This document shows positions 63,409 to 64,000 of a stretch of DNA of 64,000 nucleotides, piece after piece. The notes beneath the pieces were generated by a model, which saw nothing but the letters and a program-made list of their open reading frames with translations, was not told the DNA's origin and did no database searches. Position 1 is the stretch's first letter. Each line of letters begins with the position of its first letter. The position numbers and the translations under genes are program-made. This DNA is from JACXTP01 sp963789555 (GTDB taxonomy: Archaea; Thermoplasmatota; Thermoplasmata; Methanomassiliicoccales; UBA472). The stretch spans positions 102,882-166,881 of the forward strand of contig CAWBKY010000005.1 in the NCBI GenBank assembly GCA_963789555.1. The letters run 5' to 3'.

Positions 63409-64000
63409 ATGCGGTTGGAGGAAGAGGTAGTCAGAAGAATACACCCATCGGATCAACTGGTCCGAGAGGTCGATGCCACCGCAGGTGTATTGTTGAAAAT
63501 GATCGAGGATATGACCTCGAGACATAGTGAGGTGATGGGCGTCCAACTGGTGGGGTCTGTGGCCAAACATACCTACGTTGGTCGCCCTGACATTGACCTG
63601 TTCATATTATTTGATGTTTCAACGCCAAGGTCGACGATGAATGAGATCGGACTCCGTGTTGGAAAAACGATCCTACCGGTCCATGAGGAAAGGTACGCAG
63701 AGCACCCCTATGTCCATGGAAGGTTCGAAGGGTTCGAGGTCGATATCGTCCCATGCTATGGCATTGGCGACCCTTCAAAGTTACAATCTGCGGTAGACCG
63801 GACTCCCTTCCATACCAGATACGTCAAGGAACAACTGACCCCGGGAATGAGGGACCAGGTGCGATTGCTAAAACAGTTCATGAAGGGAATAGGGACCTAT
63901 GGCGCGGAGGCTAAGGTCCAGGGATTCTCCGGGTACTTGGCCGAACTGATGGTGATCAAGTTCGGCTCGTTCCATGACTGCCTTGAAGCCTCATCTCATT
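63409..64000 (+). CDS. cca: Archaeal CCA-adding enzyme (3' end cut by window)
   Basis: 197 codons are visible. QLVGSVAKHTYVGRPDIDLFILFD is the class I nucleotidyltransferase GS...DxD active site. FEVDIVPCYGIGDPSKLQSAVDRTPFHTRYV and VRLLKQFMKGIGTYGAEAKVQGFSGYLAELMVI follow, both diagnostic for archaeal tRNA CCA-adding enzymes. ATG at 63409. The frame is open to the right edge. Confidence 0.93.
   Translation, partial: MRLEEEVVRRIHPSDQLVREVDATAGVLLKMIEDMTSRHSEVMGVQLVGSVAKHTYVGRPDIDLFILFDVSTPRSTMNEIGLRVGKTILPVHEERYAEHPYVHGRFEGFEVDIVPCYGIGDPSKLQSAVDRTPFHTRYVKEQLTPGMRDQVRLLKQFMKGIGTYGAEAKVQGFSGYLAELMVIKFGSFHDCLEASSH

Overview
The window is a piece of a high-GC euryarchaeal chromosome, most likely from a methylotrophic methanogen of the Methanomassiliicoccales/Thermoplasmata type. 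The archaeal information-processing genes show this: Hef helicase, ATP-dependent DNA ligase, RpoL, TruD, archaeosine synthase, RadB, XPD, Bud32, L44e-S27e-aIF2alpha-Nop10, and a CCA-adding enzyme. Three tRNAs are present, two with introns at position 37/38, and there is a lone 5S rRNA gene. The methanogen signal comes from mtaC-mtaB (methanol:corrinoid methyltransferase) next to a RamA-type corrinoid activase operon. The species assignment is inference.

Layout. 1-8.9 kb: repair, transcription and tRNA-modification genes, then a giant TPR protein. 9.4-17.5 kb: intron-bearing tRNA-Gly, arcS, a TusA/DsrE sulfur-relay operon with a divergent TrmB-like regulator and a palindromic operator, pyrBI, a roadblock protein, a UPF0200 kinase and two tandem small paralogues. 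17.6-23.2 kb: a very large FG-GAP/PKD surface protein with one membrane span and a cytoplasmic domain, and a DUF92 membrane protein. 23.2-34.5 kb: 5S rRNA, an isoprenoid operon (IPK, Idi2, GGPP synthase), radB, an MFS transporter, xpd-bud32-ITPase-epimerase, and a transglutaminase-like exported protein. 35.3-41.8 kb: tRNA-Pro followed by two further copies of its 3' end, which bracket an accessory island. The island holds an AT-rich flavin-reductase-like gene, a BASS transporter, a rhodanese, a DszB-like desulfinase, a TetR regulator, and a DUF6325/SHOCT/micro-ORF module. 41.8-48.4 kb: two UroD/MtaA-type methyltransferase genes, two flavodoxins, a regulator and two peroxiredoxins. 48.3-56.6 kb: housekeeping genes (dph6, creatininase, rpiA, the L44e operon, tRNA-Tyr, dadD, an MBL hydrolase). 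56.6-62.6 kb: the methanol methyltransferase and activation region. 63.3 kb to the end: a candidate small RNA and the CCA-adding enzyme, cut by the window edge.

How the genes work together. MtaC carries the corrinoid and MtaB loads it with the methyl group of methanol. The RamA-like ATPase, a small Fe-S protein, a CobW-like GTPase and a His-rich partner form a convergent operon that probably keeps the corrinoid and metal centres active. The island looks like an acquired organosulfur unit: DszB-like enzymes release sulfite, and a rhodanese and a transporter sit beside it.

About twenty conserved genes are broken by one or a few single-base indels, often in G or C runs. Essential genes are hit as often as dispensable ones, so sequencing or assembly error is much more likely than decay. 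Those genes are annotated here as single features spanning the breaks.
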